64,000 nt of DNA from Bacteroidota bacterium (lineage in GTDB: Bacteria; Bacteroidota; Bacteroidia; AKYH767-A; OLB10). Under the pieces are notes generated by a model. That model saw only the letters and a list, made by a program, of their open reading frames with translations. It did not search any database and was not told where the DNA came from. The first letter of the stretch is position 1. Every line of letters starts with the position of its first letter. The stretch covers positions 434,001 through 498,000 of the forward strand of contig JADJPB010000001.1 of NCBI GenBank assembly GCA_016713445.1, read 5' to 3'. Below are positions 44,327 to 55,121 of the stretch, piece by piece. A program made the position numbers and the translations under genes.

Positions 44327-45316
44327 ATGTTGAAGATAGGTGTTTTAGGTGCAGGGCATCTAGGAAAGATTCATATTAAGCAAATCCAAAGCCTTCCTGA
44401 GGTGTATCAGTTGATAGGATTCTATGATCAGAATCCAGAAACGGCAGCTAAGGTGGAAGCTGAATTAGGTGCGAAGGCCTATGCTTCTATGGATGATTTA
44501 ATTCAAGCCGTGGATGTGGTGGATGTGGTAACACCTACCCTCAATCATTTTGATTGTGCAAGTAAGGCCTTGCGTGCGTCGAAGCATGTGTTTGTTGAAA
44601 AGCCATTGGCGAATACGATTCAAGAAGCGAAGGATTTGATTCAGCTCGCGAAGGAAGCAGCGATGAAGGTGCAAGTGGGACATGTAGAAAGATTTAATCC
44701 GGCCTTTAAAGCAGCGGTTCCTTATTTAAATCAACCCTTGTTTATCGAGACCCATCGTTTGGCACAGTTTAATCCTCGTGGGACCGATGTGTCGGTAGTG
44801 CTGGATTTGATGATTCACGACATCGATATTGTTTTGTCGGTGGTGAAGTCATCGGTGAAGAAAATTAGTACATCAGGAGTTGCTGTGGTGAGTGATACAC
44901 CCGATATTGCCAATGCTCGTATCGAGTTCGACAATGGTTGTGTCGCGAACTTAACTGCAAGCCGTATTTCACTTAAAAATATGCGCAAGAGTCGTTTCTT
45001 CCAGCGCGATGCCTATATTTCTGTTGATTTTTTCAAACGCTCTACCGAGGTCGTTCGACTAAAGGAAGTGGAGGGGGATCCTGATCCATTGGCCGTTTTA
45101 TTAGAGCTGGGTGAAGGAAAGCCTACGAAGCAGATTTACTTTGAGAATCCAAAAGTGGATGAAAGCAATGCCATTCAGGAAGAGCTACTTTCATTTGCCA
45201 ATGCTATCAATGATGATAAATTACCTTTGGTTGATATTGAAGATGGCTTTGCTGCGTTACAGATAGCACATCAAATTGCAGATAAGTTAAAAATGTTGCC
45301 ATCAATGGTTTTGTAA
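44327..45316 (+). CDS. Gfo/Idh/MocA-family oxidoreductase
   Basis: The 329-residue NAD(P)-dependent dehydrogenase starts MLKIGVLGAGHLGKIHIKQI (Rossmann GxGxxG). It has VVDVVTPTLNHFDCA and HVFVEKPLANTIQEA (EKP motif, ~95) and a C-terminal catalytic domain with VGHVERFNPAF. The VEKP...RFNP pattern resembles sugar dehydrogenases that act on nucleotide-sugars. The substrate cannot be read. ATG 44327 was preferred over an upstream TTG. It starts a run of genes that ends with a polyprenyl sugar transferase, which suggests polysaccharide work. Confidence 0.88.
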   Translation: MLKIGVLGAGHLGKIHIKQIQSLPEVYQLIGFYDQNPETAAKVEAELGAKAYASMDDLIQAVDVVDVVTPTLNHFDCASKALRASKHVFVEKPLANTIQEAKDLIQLAKEAAMKVQVGHVERFNPAFKAAVPYLNQPLFIETHRLAQFNPRGTDVSVVLDLMIHDIDIVLSVVKSSVKKISTSGVAVVSDTPDIANARIEFDNGCVANLTASRISLKNMRKSRFFQRDAYISVDFFKRSTEVVRLKEVEGDPDPLAVLLELGEGKPTKQIYFENPKVDESNAIQEELLSFANAINDDKLPLVDIEDGFAALQIAHQIADKLKMLPSMVL

Positions 45317-45354
45317 TTGGGAAGTCTTATAAAAAACAAATTTCTATGATTCAA

Positions 45355-46227
45355 ATGAAAAGGGTATTGCTTAAAATACTGTTTGTCGCAGTCGTCATTA
45401 CTGGATCTGGTAGTAATTTAAGTAACCCTGACGAACCAATACCAGCTTACCTCGAAGTGAAAGGAATTTCGGTAAGTTCAAATTATACGACACAAGGAAC
45501 TGCATCGAGTAATGTCAAAGATGTTTGGGTGTATGTTGGTGGATCATATCTTGGAACCTTTGAATTGCCCGCTCGGATTCCGATCTTATTAGAGGGAAAA
45601 CATAAAATCTCTTTAGGAGCAGGAATAAAGGCAAATGGCATTTCATCGACAAGCGAATTCTATAATCTGTATAAGTTTCATGATATTGAAGTGGATTTAA
45701 TACCAGGCAAAATAGCGGTTGTTGATACCTTTACAGTAAGTTATTTCCCGGCTTTGCAGTATACATGGTTCGAAGATTTTGAACAAGATACCAGTGGTGG
45801 AGGTATAAGTTTGGATACAACAGGCATTAGTCTGGCCGAAATATTCACCGATTCAGTGGAGGTGTTTGAAGGGAAGCGTAGCTTGAGAATGTTGGTGGAT
45901 ACAGCTCGGAATTTTTTAGAGTGTCGAACAATAAATAGCGGGTATACATTACCAAAAGGTAGAGATGTTTATTTGGAAATGGATTACAAATGCTCAGATC
46001 CTTTTATCATGGGATTGATTGGTGTTACCATTAATGGAGAACGATTAATTCCTATTATTCGTCTCAATCCAAAGTCTGATTGGAATAAGATTTATGTTCG
46101 ACTTGGACCTTATGTGAATTTTAATTTTGATGCCTATCTCTTTAAAGTGTATTTCCGGCTTGCTTTAAATGCAGGAAAAACAGAAAGTGTAGTATATCTC
46201 GACAATCTGAAGTTGATTTCGAATTGA
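45355..46227 (+). CDS. Exported Bacteroidota protein of unknown function
   Basis: The 290-residue protein has a hydrophobic start (MKRVLLKILFVAVVITGSGS). In relatives I recall, a lipobox Cys occurs where this one has Ser (TGSGSN), so it may be secreted rather than lipidated, or the base may be wrong. The body has PIPAYLEVKGISVSSNYTTQ, VKDVWVYVGGSYLGTFELPA and IPILLEGKHKISLGAGIKAN and ends YLDNLKLIS. A carbohydrate-binding-like beta sandwich is plausible but unproven. ATG at 45346 is an alternative start. Its TGA overlaps the next ATG as TGATG. Confidence 0.65.
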   Translation: MKRVLLKILFVAVVITGSGSNLSNPDEPIPAYLEVKGISVSSNYTTQGTASSNVKDVWVYVGGSYLGTFELPARIPILLEGKHKISLGAGIKANGISSTSEFYNLYKFHDIEVDLIPGKIAVVDTFTVSYFPALQYTWFEDFEQDTSGGGISLDTTGISLAEIFTDSVEVFEGKRSLRMLVDTARNFLECRTINSGYTLPKGRDVYLEMDYKCSDPFIMGLIGVTINGERLIPIIRLNPKSDWNKIYVRLGPYVNFNFDAYLFKVYFRLALNAGKTESVVYLDNLKLISN

Positions 46228-47637
46228 TGAATAAACCCCGTCAAATAATTAAGTATGTCATCGCTGATCTTTTGTCGGCTATGTTCGCGTGGGCTTTATT
46301 TTATTATTATCGTAAAATAGGAATTGAGTCGGCTTTGTATGGCGATCATCTCCCCTTTCAGCCCGACAAAAATTTCTATTTAGGGATTACGGTGCTTCCG
46401 ATCGCTTGGGTGGGAATCTATGCCTTGGTTGGTACCTATAATGATATCTACAGGAAATCGAGGTTGCGTGAATTTGGACAAACCTTATACGTATCGTTGA
46501 TAGGAGTTCTTATTATTTTCTTTTCACTATTATTAGATGATGTTATCGTGTCTTATAAGAGCTATTACAATATCTTTTTTGTCTTATTCTTCTTGCAATT
46601 TGGAATTACCTCGATGGTTCGCTTTTTTATTACAAACCCATACCGCACGTAAAATAAAAAGTCGGCAATTGATTTCCTACGCTCATCATCGGAAGTAGTG
46701 AGCGGGCGGTAAACCTCTTCAAAGAGTATGAGGCCGAGAAACTAAGTTTGGGATATAAATTTATTGGCTTTATACATGTTGATCATAACAACGGTAAATA
46801 CTTGGCGACCTTCTCCGCACTTAGGTGGAATTGAAGATCTTACTCAAATTATAGATGCGGATAAAATTGAAGAGGTGATCATTGCTATCGAATCTTCGGA
46901 GCATGAATTTATCGGTAGAATCATCAATGAATTGGAAGATAAAGATGTCATCATCAAAATCATTCCCGATATGTACGATATCCTTGCAGGGACTGTTAAG
47001 ATGACTTCTATTTTCGGATCTCCTCATTATCATCAATCCCTCCTTGATGCCGGTTTTGGCAACAATCTTTGAAAAGGATTTTGGATATTCTAGTTTACCT
47101 TTCTTTTTGATGTTATTGAGTCCGGTATATGTAATTACCTCTATCATCATTAAAACAACTTCTCGTGGTCCGATCTTCTTCGCGCAAGAGCGAATTGGCT
47201 TGCATGGAAATCCATTCACCATCTATAAGTTTCGATCGATGTTTGTAGGTGCTGAAAAGGGAACGCCGATGTTATCCAGCGACAATGACAATCGCATTAC
47301 TCCCGTTGGAAGGTTTATGCGCGGCATTCGTCTGGATGAAATCCCACAATTTTACAATGTCCTCATTGGTGATATGTCACTCGTAGGACCGCGTCCAGAG
47401 CGCCAATTCTTCATCGACCAAATCATGCAACGCGCACCACATTACCGCCACTTGCATAAAGTACGTCCCGGCATCACCAGCTGGGGACAAGTTAAGTATG
47501 GGTATGCTGAAAATGTAGAGGAGATGATTCATCGCTTGAAATACGATATCATCTACATCGAAAATATGTCATTGTCGTTGGATTTTAAAATCCTTTTTTA
47601 TACGATCAAAACTGTATTACAGAGAAGCGGGAAGTAG
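46227..47637 (+). CDS. Polyprenyl-phosphate sugar-1-phosphate transferase (frame-disrupted)
   Basis: This enzyme loads the first sugar on undecaprenyl phosphate for a surface polysaccharide. The N-terminal half has four membrane segments (from ~10 to ~130) and a nucleotide-binding-like middle (LGGIEDLTQIIDADKIEEVI). The C-terminal sugar transferase domain shows PIFFAQERIGLHGNPFTIYK, KFRSM, DNRITPVGRFMRGIRLDEI, PQFYNVLIGDMSLVGPRPE and VRPGITSWGQVKYGYAENVE. Shifts lie near 46640, 46815, 47035 and 47065. About 470 residues when joined. Start ATG overlaps the previous stop. Confidence 0.88.
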
Positions 47638-47962
47638 CTGCTGGCTTCTGGCTGCTAGCTGCTAGAATTTATTTTTTTTATTCTGTTTTGATTAAAGGTC
47701 ATATTGTAACTAAACTCTTTCTCGATTGCAAAAAAACTCTGTGGTTCTCAGTGTGACTTTTGTGTCTCAGTGGTAAAAGTTGTTTTTATAAAAACCGAAA
47801 TCGTTTTTCTATCAATGAATCTTGTTTAGCACGGGGTGGAACTCTTGACGAGTTAAGTGTAAAGCGGTTACGCGGAGGGTTCAAGGGTCTAAATATTAAT
47901 TTTCGGAGGTGAATTTAATTCGTTTCGAAAAAAACTAGAAGCTAGAAGCTAGCAGCCAGAAG
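47638..47962. repeat. Intergenic spacer filled with repeat words
   Basis: No gene is seen. The GCTAGCTGCTAG/AGAAGCTAGAAGC word family occurs twice, in opposite orientations (47637-47670 and 47937-47966), framing the spacer. Between them is TTCTCAGTGTGACTTTTGTG (47750-47769), of a family that recurs at 51003-51050 and 61640-61800. Confidence 0.6.
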
Positions 47963-49050
47963 CTACCTCCTGCATGGAAACACCGTCAAGGGAAACCCTA
48001 TCGTTTCAAACACCGACTTTACGTGTTCTTCCTGCGTATCGGTAATAAATAATTGCCCGAAGGTTTCTTTGCTCACTAATTCCATCAATCGAGTGATGCG
48101 ATTGATATCAAGCTTATCGAAAATATCATCAAGCAATAAAATGGGTTTTAGTCCGCACGCTGATTTGATAATTTGAAATTGAGCCAGCTTCAATGCTAAG
48201 ATCACCGATTTCTGTTGGCCTTGCGATCCGACTCTCTTTACGGGATGATCATTCAATGTAAATTGTAAATCGTCTTTGTGAATGCCTGTGGAGGTGTATT
48301 GCAGTGCTAAATCTTTTTGAAGAGATTTACTCAACAAGTTTTCCATATTTTCCTTTTCCAAGCTGCTCACATAATCAATATTCGCAGCTTCTTTTTCTTG
48401 AGTTAGGTAAGAATAGGACTCCCGAAAAAGGGGTAAGAAATTCTTGACAAATTCCTTTCTGGCATCGTACACTTTATGACCGTATCCTGCTAGTTGTTCG
48501 TCCCACACTTGCCACATAGAAGCGTCGGTAAACGAGCCTCGGGCGGTTTGTTTGAGCAAGGCATTGCGTTGTTGTAAAACGCGATTGTAAGCGATTAAAT
48601 CATCCAAATAGTTATGATCATATTGACAAATGATGCTATCCATCAATTTACGTCGCTCTTCACTCCCACCAATAATTAATTCTTGATCAATGGGTGCTTC
48701 CATCACCACAGGCAATAAAAACCAATATGATCACCCAAACGAGGATACTCTTTTTGATTTCTCTTGATGGTTTTCTTTTGTCCACTTTTCACAACCACCA
48801 ATATTTCTTCTTCTTTCTCGTTCAATTCAAATGAACCTTTGATCGAAAAAAAAGATTCTCCATGCCGAATGGAATGAGTATCACTTGAATTGAAATACGA
48901 TTTGCAGAGGCATAAATAATAGATAGCGTCTAAAATATTTGTTTTTCCGCTTCCGTTATTGCCTGTAAAAGCGTTAACTCCCTCAGCAAAAGTAAGTTCG
49001 GCTTCGCTGTAATTCTTGAAATTGAAGAGAGTTAGACTTTTTAAAAACAT
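47963..49050 (-). CDS. recF: DNA replication and repair protein RecF (frame-disrupted)
   Basis: RecF is an SMC-like ATPase acting with RecOR at DNA gaps. The N-terminus MFLKSLTLFNFKNYSEAELT and Walker A AFTGNNGSGKTNILDAIYYL are clear. After GDHIGF the frame fails at the T run near 48713; adding one T gives LLPVVMEAPIDQELI, IGGSEERRKLMD. Later come STGIHKDDLQFTLNDHPVKR, GSQGQQKSVILALKLAQ (signature) and PILLLDDIFDKLD (Walker B). Full length ~363 residues, as expected. The C-terminal end runs into repeat words. Confidence 0.93.
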
Positions 49051-49214
49051 TCCTCAAAAATAGTGGCTAATTGATCAATTCCTTTAATTTGTACTACTAA
49101 TTTATTTATTTTTTTCAGATGTGATTGATGGCTTGGTCTAAATTAATTCCAACCAATTTATGGAATGGAAAAGATGAATGCATCTCTGCCCCTGAAAAAT
49201 TAAAAGCGAAAACT

Positions 49215-50811
49215 ATGAAGAATACATTTCGAATGCTCGTTATCTTGCTCGTTACCACCAGTAGTGTTCAAGCACAAGAGCCCATCTGGATTTCGAATTC
49301 AGAAGTGAAAGAAGTAAAAATTTATCAATCGGGAGCGATGGTTTCCCGAACTGCAAAGGCCAACTTAAGTGCTGGACTACAAGAAGTCGTTATAGATGGC
49401 TTATCACCATACATTAATCCCCAGAGTATCATTTTAAAGGGCACGGGTGATGCCACTATTTTAGCGGTTTCCTTTCAGCAAAATTATCTAACCGAACAAA
49501 AGAAATCGAGGGAAATCGTCCATCTAGAAGAAGACCTCGATTCGCTAAATAATCGATTGCAACAAATAAAAAATAGAAATGTTGCGTTGACTGAAGCACA
49601 AAATTTACTCTTAGCCAACAAAGCTATTGGTGGTGCAACGAACGGGGTTGTGGTAGATGAATTAGAACTTGTTCTCGATTATTTTTTAAAGAAAATGAGT
49701 GAGTTGAAAGAGGAGCAACTAGCCTCTGTGGGTAAAGAGAAAAAGTTGAACGATCAAATTAAAAAGTTGCAACAACAGTTAAATGTGATTCAGTCTACTG
49801 AAATATTATTGTTAAGGTAAATGTAAACGCAAAAACAAATTCCAATTTCTGAATTCAGTTATGTCATTTCAAATAATGTTTCATGGTATCCTTTTTACGA
49901 TGAAGTGAAAGATGTAAATTCTCCTGCCGAATTAATTTACAAAGCTAAAGTAAGCCAAAGTACAGGCGAAGATTGGAATCAAGTAAAAATTGGATTGAGT
50001 ACGGGAAATCCATCTATCGGAAACGATCGTCCGCAAATGAGTCCTTGGTTTTTAAATTTCTACCAGCCGTATCATCAGCTGCAAGGAGTTCGATCTAAAT
50101 CGATGGAATTAAGACAAGTACCTGGAGTCGTGAATTCTGGATATGCAGCAGATGAAAGTGTAAAAGAAATGACCACAATCCCTGTCATGATGAATGAAAA
50201 TCAATTGTCAACTAGTTTCGATATTCAAGGGGCCTACTCTATTCCATCTGACGGACAAGAATATCAAGTAGAAGTTCAAAAGTTCACTTTAAAATCGACG
50301 TATAATTATGTTGTGACTTCCTAAACTAGACGGAGATGCATTCTTAACAGCATCGGTTACCGGTTGGGAAGAGTTGAGTTTGAGTCCGGGTGGAGCCAAT
50401 GTTTATTTTGATGGTGCATTTGTAGGAGAATCGTTCATCAATCCTGCCGAAACCAGCGACACTTTGGAAATCTCATTAGGTCGAGACAAACGCATCGTTA
50501 TGAAACGTGAAAAGTTAAAAGATATCAGTGGAAATAAATTCTTCGGCGGAAATAAGGAACGTACGCTAGCCTTCGACATCAGTGTGAAAAATGGGAAGAA
50601 AGAAGCCGTAACGATGGTTTTATACGATCAAGTACCCTTAAGTAATCAGAAAGACATTGAAGTGAAAATTGAAGAGATGAGCGGTGCAGAATACAATTCC
50701 GAAACTGGAGAAATAAAATGGATGCTTACATTAGCTCCAGGTGAAACCGTTAAAAAGAGATTGGCGTTTAAGGTGAAATATCCAAAAGACAAACAAATTA
50801 TGGGCTTGTAA
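49215..50811 (+). CDS. DUF4139 (mucoidy inhibitor A-like) exported protein (frame-disrupted)
   Basis: The first part has a signal peptide (MKNTFRMLVILLVTTSSVQA) and VKEVKIYQSGAMVSRTAKAN, the DUF4140 start, then a coiled coil (EDLDSLNNRLQQIKNRNVAL). Shifts near 49812 and 49880 are followed by VISNNVSWYPFYD, AKVSQSTGEDWNQVKIGLST and a further shift near 50320, ending KKRLAFKVKYPKDKQI. The joined protein is ~530 residues, usual for Bacteroidota members. Function is unknown beyond the family name. I chose the ATG at 49215 because it begins the signal peptide. Confidence 0.85.
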
Positions 50812-50849
50812 AAAAATGTTGGCTTCAAGTGACTCAGCCAACATTTTTA
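50812..50849 (+). terminator. Intrinsic terminator after DUF4139
   Basis: AAAAATGTTGGCT and AGCCAACATTTTT form a perfect 13-bp stem with an 11-nt loop directly after the stop. Confidence 0.9.
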
Positions 50850-50888
50850 ACGCTGCCTGAGGAAACTCGCGGGTAACATGATAGAGAA

Positions 50889-50917
50889 AGGGCAGGATGA
50901 AAATTCTGCCTTTTTTT
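50889..50917 (+). terminator. Second terminator-like hairpin
   Basis: GGGCAG and CTGCC pair over a GATGAAAATT loop and are followed by seven T. It lies 40 nt beyond the first terminator with no gene between. Confidence 0.55.
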
Positions 50918-51194
50918 ATTCTCTTCAACCAGCCTTTAGGATTTTTGAACGCGGATAAAACGGATCAATAGGATTGGCGCGGATTAATTCATATTCAAAT
51001 AAAAGTCTCAGTGCACTAAAGTGACCTCTTGTGCTCTTGTGTTGAAAAAGCAATAGTCGAAGTGTGATTTTTAAATAAGGAATAAACAATCTAGAAGCTA
51101 GCAGCTTGAAGCTAGCAGCAAAAACATGATGTAGCAAAAAGTAATATGTAGCTAAGATTTCAATGCTTCTAAAAACTATATCAAAGCTCGTAGC
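50918..51194. repeat. Spacer with three repeat-word families
   Basis: No gene is seen. Words present are GCGGATAAAACGGATCAATA (50945-50965), GTCTCAGTGCACTAAAGTGA (51003-51023) and AGAAGCTAGCAGCTTGAAGC (51093-51112). All three recur in other spacers of the window. Confidence 0.55.
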
Positions 51195-51518
51195 TCACCG
51201 CATGAATAAAACACGGACTCTGCTTACCTCTTCCACTTTCCCATCGGCATGTTCTATTTTTAACTTCACACGCTGACCTTTCTTATAATTTTCCATCACC
51301 ACGCGCAATCCATCGGGAGAAAGTGCTCCTTTAATCTTTTCTCCGGTTTGCTCATAGCGTAATTCATCAATCGACTTTACAGGTTCTTCTAATTGGAATT
51401 GATATTGGCGAAATTGATCGGGCATAAAATCGTATCGGCCTTTTAAACTTTGTGCTTGAATAGCATGGTTTAAGGCAATAAATAGTAAAAAAGATAAAGC
51501 GAAAATGATTTTCTTCAT
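51195..51518 (-). CDS. Small exported protein of unknown function
   Basis: The 107-residue protein has a clear signal peptide (IIFALSFLLFIALNHAIQA, cleavage before QSLKG). The mature part RYDFMPDQFRQYQFQLEEPV and LRVVMENYKKGQRVKLKIEH looks like a small beta-rich domain. I do not recognise it. It stands alone between repeat-rich DNA and the AIM24 gene. Confidence 0.6.
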   Translation of the reverse strand: MKKIIFALSFLLFIALNHAIQAQSLKGRYDFMPDQFRQYQFQLEEPVKSIDELRYEQTGEKIKGALSPDGLRVVMENYKKGQRVKLKIEHADGKVEEVSRVRVLFMR

Positions 51519-51657
51519 TGGTCTAAGTTATGAAATTAATTTTTATTGAACATTTTCTAGTGGATATTCATTCGTTTTTTATTTTTATGCGAAACAATTG
51601 GGATGAACGGATGTCATCCCGAACACTCTAGACAACGTATTTAATCTTTAAAAAATT

Positions 51658-52414
51658 ATGGCGCACGACATCGATTATCAAATAATTGGAGACGATATTC
51701 AAGTAGTAGAAGTAGAAATGGATCCCGGAGAAGCTGTTCGCGCGGAGGCTGGAGCCATGCTTTTTATGGAAGATGATATTGAAATGCAAACGAATACAGG
51801 AGGTGGAATTTTTAAAGGGTTGAAGCGGATGATCACAGGGGAAAGTTTTTTTATTACCAGTTTCACCAACAATGGAAATAGTAAACGGAAAATGGCATTT
51901 GCAGCGCCCTACCCAGGGAAAATCATTGCGATTAATCCAAAAGATTTTGGTGGCAAGTTTCTTTGTCAGAAAGATGGTTTTTTATGTGCAGCTCAGGGAA
52001 TCGAAATTAATATTGCTTTTACAAAACGTATTGGTGCGGGACTGTTTGGCGGAGAAGGATTTATCCTTCAGGAATTGTCGGTGACGGAAATACTTTTATT
52101 CATGCTGGGGGAACCATCTTAAAAAGACAACTACTGCCTGGAGAAACGCTTCGTGTCGATACTGGCTGCCTAGTGGCTTTCGAGCCGTCTGTGCAATACG
52201 ACATTAAATTTATCGGTGGTTTTCGAAATTCACTCTTCGGCGGCGAAGGCTTGTTTTATGCTTTGATTAAAGGTCCGGGTTTGTGTACTTACAAAGCGTA
52301 CCTTTCTCTCGTATGGCCGATCGAATTGTTGCCGCATCTCGTGTTGGTGGCGGTAGAGAAGAATCCCGAGGGTTAGGTGGGGTGTTAGGTGGGATGATCA
52401 GTGGGAAAGAATAA
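51658..52414 (+). CDS. AIM24/TIGR00266 family protein (frame-disrupted)
   Basis: The protein begins MAHDIDYQIIGDDIQVVEVE and carries DPGEAVRAEAGAMLFMEDDI, GLKRMITGESFFITSFTNNG, FGGKFLCQKDGFLCAAQGIE and RIGAGLFGGEGFILQEL. The frame shifts near 52080 (continuing GDGNTFIHAGGTILKRQLLP) and again near 52290 (continuing LQSVPFSRMADRIVAASRVG and GGREESRGLGGVLGGMISGK). Joined length ~250. The family is widespread and of unknown molecular function. The Gly-rich end is typical. Confidence 0.85.
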
Positions 52415-52666
52415 CGCGAAATGCGAATGAACACGAAGGACGCGAAAAGCGAATGAACACGAAATGCGAAAAAGTGAATTTCGCACCGCTTCGCGATATT
52501 ATATTCTTGGTTTAATTAAATGTTAATTTTATATAGCAAGTTAATTAGCGAAGAATTAATTAACACCCATAATAGCAAATTTCGCATTTCGTGTTCATTC
52601 GCATTTCGCGTCATATCGCATTTTCGTGTTCATTCGCATTTCGCTTCAAATCAAATTTCGTAACTT
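52415..52666. repeat. CGAAATGCGAATGAACAC repeat element, first orientation
   Basis: Plus-oriented words GCGAAATGCGAATGAACACG and variants fill 52415-52473. Complementary words fill 52579-52646, ending GCATTTCGTGTTCATTCGCA. Between the arms is an AT-rich core starting AATTTCGCACCGCTTCG (52477-52493). The same organisation occurs at 57562-57886 in opposite orientation. Confidence 0.8.
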
Positions 52667-53431
52667 CTAATTCTCAACCACAAGTCCATCGTACGCTACT
52701 TTTATTCCATCCGGCAAACCGGCTTCCACCTCTGAATGCAAACCCATTTGGTGACTGAGGTGAATTAAAAAGCCTTGCTCTGGAGCGAAATATTTCATCA
52801 TTTGGATGGCTTCGTCGAGCGTGAAATGAGATACGTGAGGCTCTTTGCGAAGTGCATTTAAGACTAAATATTTGGAGCCGAAAATCTTGGAATGTTCTTC
52901 TTCGGGAATGGTTTTCGCGTCGGTGATGTAAGTGAAATCGCCAATACGGAATCCGAAGATTTCGAGTAAATAATGCTTTATTCGGATAGGCGTAAACGTG
53001 ATGGTCCCAATTTGAAAAGGTTCGTTGATGATGGTATGTAAATTCAACTCGGGAACCCCTGGATATTTAATTGCATCAAAAGCATAATGGAACTCCCTTT
53101 TGATGGCATCCTGCACCTCCTTGGTTGCATAAATATCGACCGGTTTTTGATTGATATAATTGAATGCGCGGATATCATCCATCCCTGCAATATGATCTTT
53201 ATGCTCGTGTGTAAATAGTAAGCCGTCGAGCTTCAAAACTCCTGCTCTTAGCATTTGCTGACGAAAATCAGGACCTGAATCGATCACAACGGTGGTATGT
53301 TCATCTTCCACCATGATGGAGGTGCGCAAGCGATTATCGCGGGGATCGGTGCTTTTACAGACCTCACAAGCACAAGCAATAACAGGAACACCCTGTGATG
53401 TACCGGTGCCTAAAAAGGTGATCTTCAACAA
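52667..53431 (-). CDS. MBL-fold metallohydrolase (PhnP/RNase Z-like)
   Basis: This enzyme of about 254 residues has the metallo-beta-lactamase fold: LKITFLGTGTSQGVPVIACA, TTVVIDSGPDFRQQMLRAGV, the metal motif FTHEHKDHIAGMDDIRAFN, TYITDAKTIP and LIHLSHQMGLHSE. Four Cys in PVIACACEVCKS may bind a second metal. Family members cleave phosphodiesters such as cyclic phosphates. The start is unsure: I chose a TTG at 53431 (5 nt after the upstream stop) over an ATG at 53500 that would overlap the upstream gene by 65 nt. Confidence 0.82.
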   Translation of the reverse strand: MLKITFLGTGTSQGVPVIACACEVCKSTDPRDNRLRTSIMVEDEHTTVVIDSGPDFRQQMLRAGVLKLDGLLFTHEHKDHIAGMDDIRAFNYINQKPVDIYATKEVQDAIKREFHYAFDAIKYPGVPELNLHTIINEPFQIGTITFTPIRIKHYLLEIFGFRIGDFTYITDAKTIPEEEHSKIFGSKYLVLNALRKEPHVSHFTLDEAIQMMKYFAPEQGFLIHLSHQMGLHSEVEAGLPDGIKVAYDGLVVEN

Positions 53432-53435
53432 GGGA

Positions 53436-53816
53436 CTATGGGTTTGTAGGGTTTTCGAGGCTGTTCTGAGCAAGAATTTCTTCTGATGAGACTGCTTCAT
53501 CGGTCACCCCTAATTCATCGGGAGTCCCTGGAAACTCCTTATCAAAATTCAATTCGTCGCTTTGGATTTTATTTTTCAGTCCGATGGTCCTCAAATCTAC
53601 CTCGATGGTCTTGCTTTCAACAAGGCTTTGGATGATTTCCAACAAAGACTGTATTCTACTTTCCAAAACAGAAAACTTATTGATAACCACTACTTTCTTG
53701 TCTTCTAAGATGCAAAAGTTCGACTTGAAATTCCTTTTTCGTAGGCGTACATCATAACCAGAAGACTCCAATAACTCTTCTAGTTTCTTTAAATATGCGG
53801 GGGTAAATTTTGCCAT
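53436..53816 (-). CDS. Conserved hypothetical protein upstream of the MBL hydrolase
   Basis: The 126-residue protein starts MAKFTPAYLKKLEELLESSG and reads YDVRLRKRNFKSNFCILEDK, VVVINKFSVLESRIQSLLEI. The first ~80 residues look like a helix-strand-helix module and the last ~45 are acidic and low in structure (ELNFDKEFPGTPDELGV). I recall similar short Bacteroidota proteins next to MBL hydrolases, but no function. The two genes form an operon. Confidence 0.6.
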   Translation of the reverse strand: MAKFTPAYLKKLEELLESSGYDVRLRKRNFKSNFCILEDKKVVVINKFSVLESRIQSLLEIIQSLVESKTIEVDLRTIGLKNKIQSDELNFDKEFPGTPDELGVTDEAVSSEEILAQNSLENPTNP

Positions 53817-53976
53817 AGCTATTCTACAAAAGTCGTGATTTTTATACTCTGAACAAAAAAAAGAAGATTGTTAATTATTAACACTCGAAGTATTCAAATT
53901 TTGGCTCTTTAATTCCTTCTTTTTATATTCCTTTGCACCACGAAATTATTTTCGGAATAAAACGAAATTCTTTACT

Positions 53977-55084
53977 ATGTTATTGGGTATCCCCTTAGAA
54001 ACCAAAGAAAGAGAGTGTCGAGTAGCCCTCACTCCCGATATTTGTTCACAATTAATTGAAGCCGGTTTTCAAGTTCAACTTGAAAAAGGAGCCGGATTGA
54101 AGTCTTACTATCCTGACGATCAGTATATCGCCAAAGGTGTTAAAATTGTTGATGGCGCTTCCTCAATTTACTCCAGTTCGGATGTGGTATTGAAGGTAAA
54201 TGCTCCTTCCACCTCTGAAATTTCAGGAATGAAGAAAGGGGCCACCTTAATTTCATTTATGTGGGCCGGAACCAATCCTGAGTTAATTGAAAATTGCGCG
54301 AAGCAAGGTATCTCCGCTTTTTCGGTAGATGCGATTCCGCGTATATCGAGAGCACAGAAGATGGACGCGTTAAGTTCTCAAGCCAACTTAGCTGGATACA
54401 AGAGTGTAATCATGGGAGCCAATGCTCTTGGAAAGATATTTCCGATGTTGATGACCGCTGCTGGTACAATTAAACCTTCAAAGGTGGTGATTTTTGGTGC
54501 TGGTGTGGCAGGACTCCAAGCGATTGCTACTGCAAAACGATTGGGATCCATCGTAGAAGTAACGGATATCCGCCCAGAAACAAAAGAGCAAGTAGAATCA
54601 TTAGGAGGGAAATTCATCATGGTAAGTGATGATGACTCTATCAAAATTGAAGGTGGATATGTGAAAGGGGTGTCAGATGAATTCTTGAAAAAACAACAAG
54701 AACTCGTTTCTAAACATGTTGCCACTGCAGATTTAGTAATCACCACCGCCCTCATCCCAGGAAGAAAAGCGCCTGTCCTCGTTACGGAAGACATGGTAAA
54801 AGCATGAAATACGGATCAGTCATCGTTGACATGGCCGTGGAGCAAGGTGGTAATTGTGTGTTAAGCGAGTTGAATGCAACGGTAGTGAAACATGGTGTAA
54901 CCATCATAGGAGAATCGAACATTCCTTTCTCCCTACCCTTAAACGCCAGCGATCTGTATGCAAAAACATACAAACATTCCTTCTCCATTTAGCCACCAAA
55001 GACGGGTTTAAATGGGAGATGGATGAAGAAATTACGAAAGGTTCCTTGTTGGTACATAATGGCGTTTCTACCGCTACGAAGTAA
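53977..55084 (+). CDS. pntAA: NAD(P) transhydrogenase subunit alpha part 1 (frame-disrupted)
   Basis: This soluble NAD(H)-binding subunit of the proton-translocating transhydrogenase starts MLLGIPLETKERECRVALTP and has the Rossmann motif VVIFGAGVAGLQAIATAKRL (~168), VEVTDIRPETKEQVESLGG and ADLVITTALIPGRKAPVLVT. One base is missing at ~54805 (after MVKA), where it resumes MKYGSVIVDMAVEQGGNC. One A is missing in the run near 54964, where it continues NIQTFLLHLATKDGFKWE. Joined length ~369. The membrane parts are separate genes (pntAB, pntB), but here they are pushed apart by a ~730-bp repeat-flanked insert. Confidence 0.92.
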
Positions 55085-55121
55085 GTAGTAGCATAGTGAT
55101 ACTTCTGCACGTACGAGTTGA

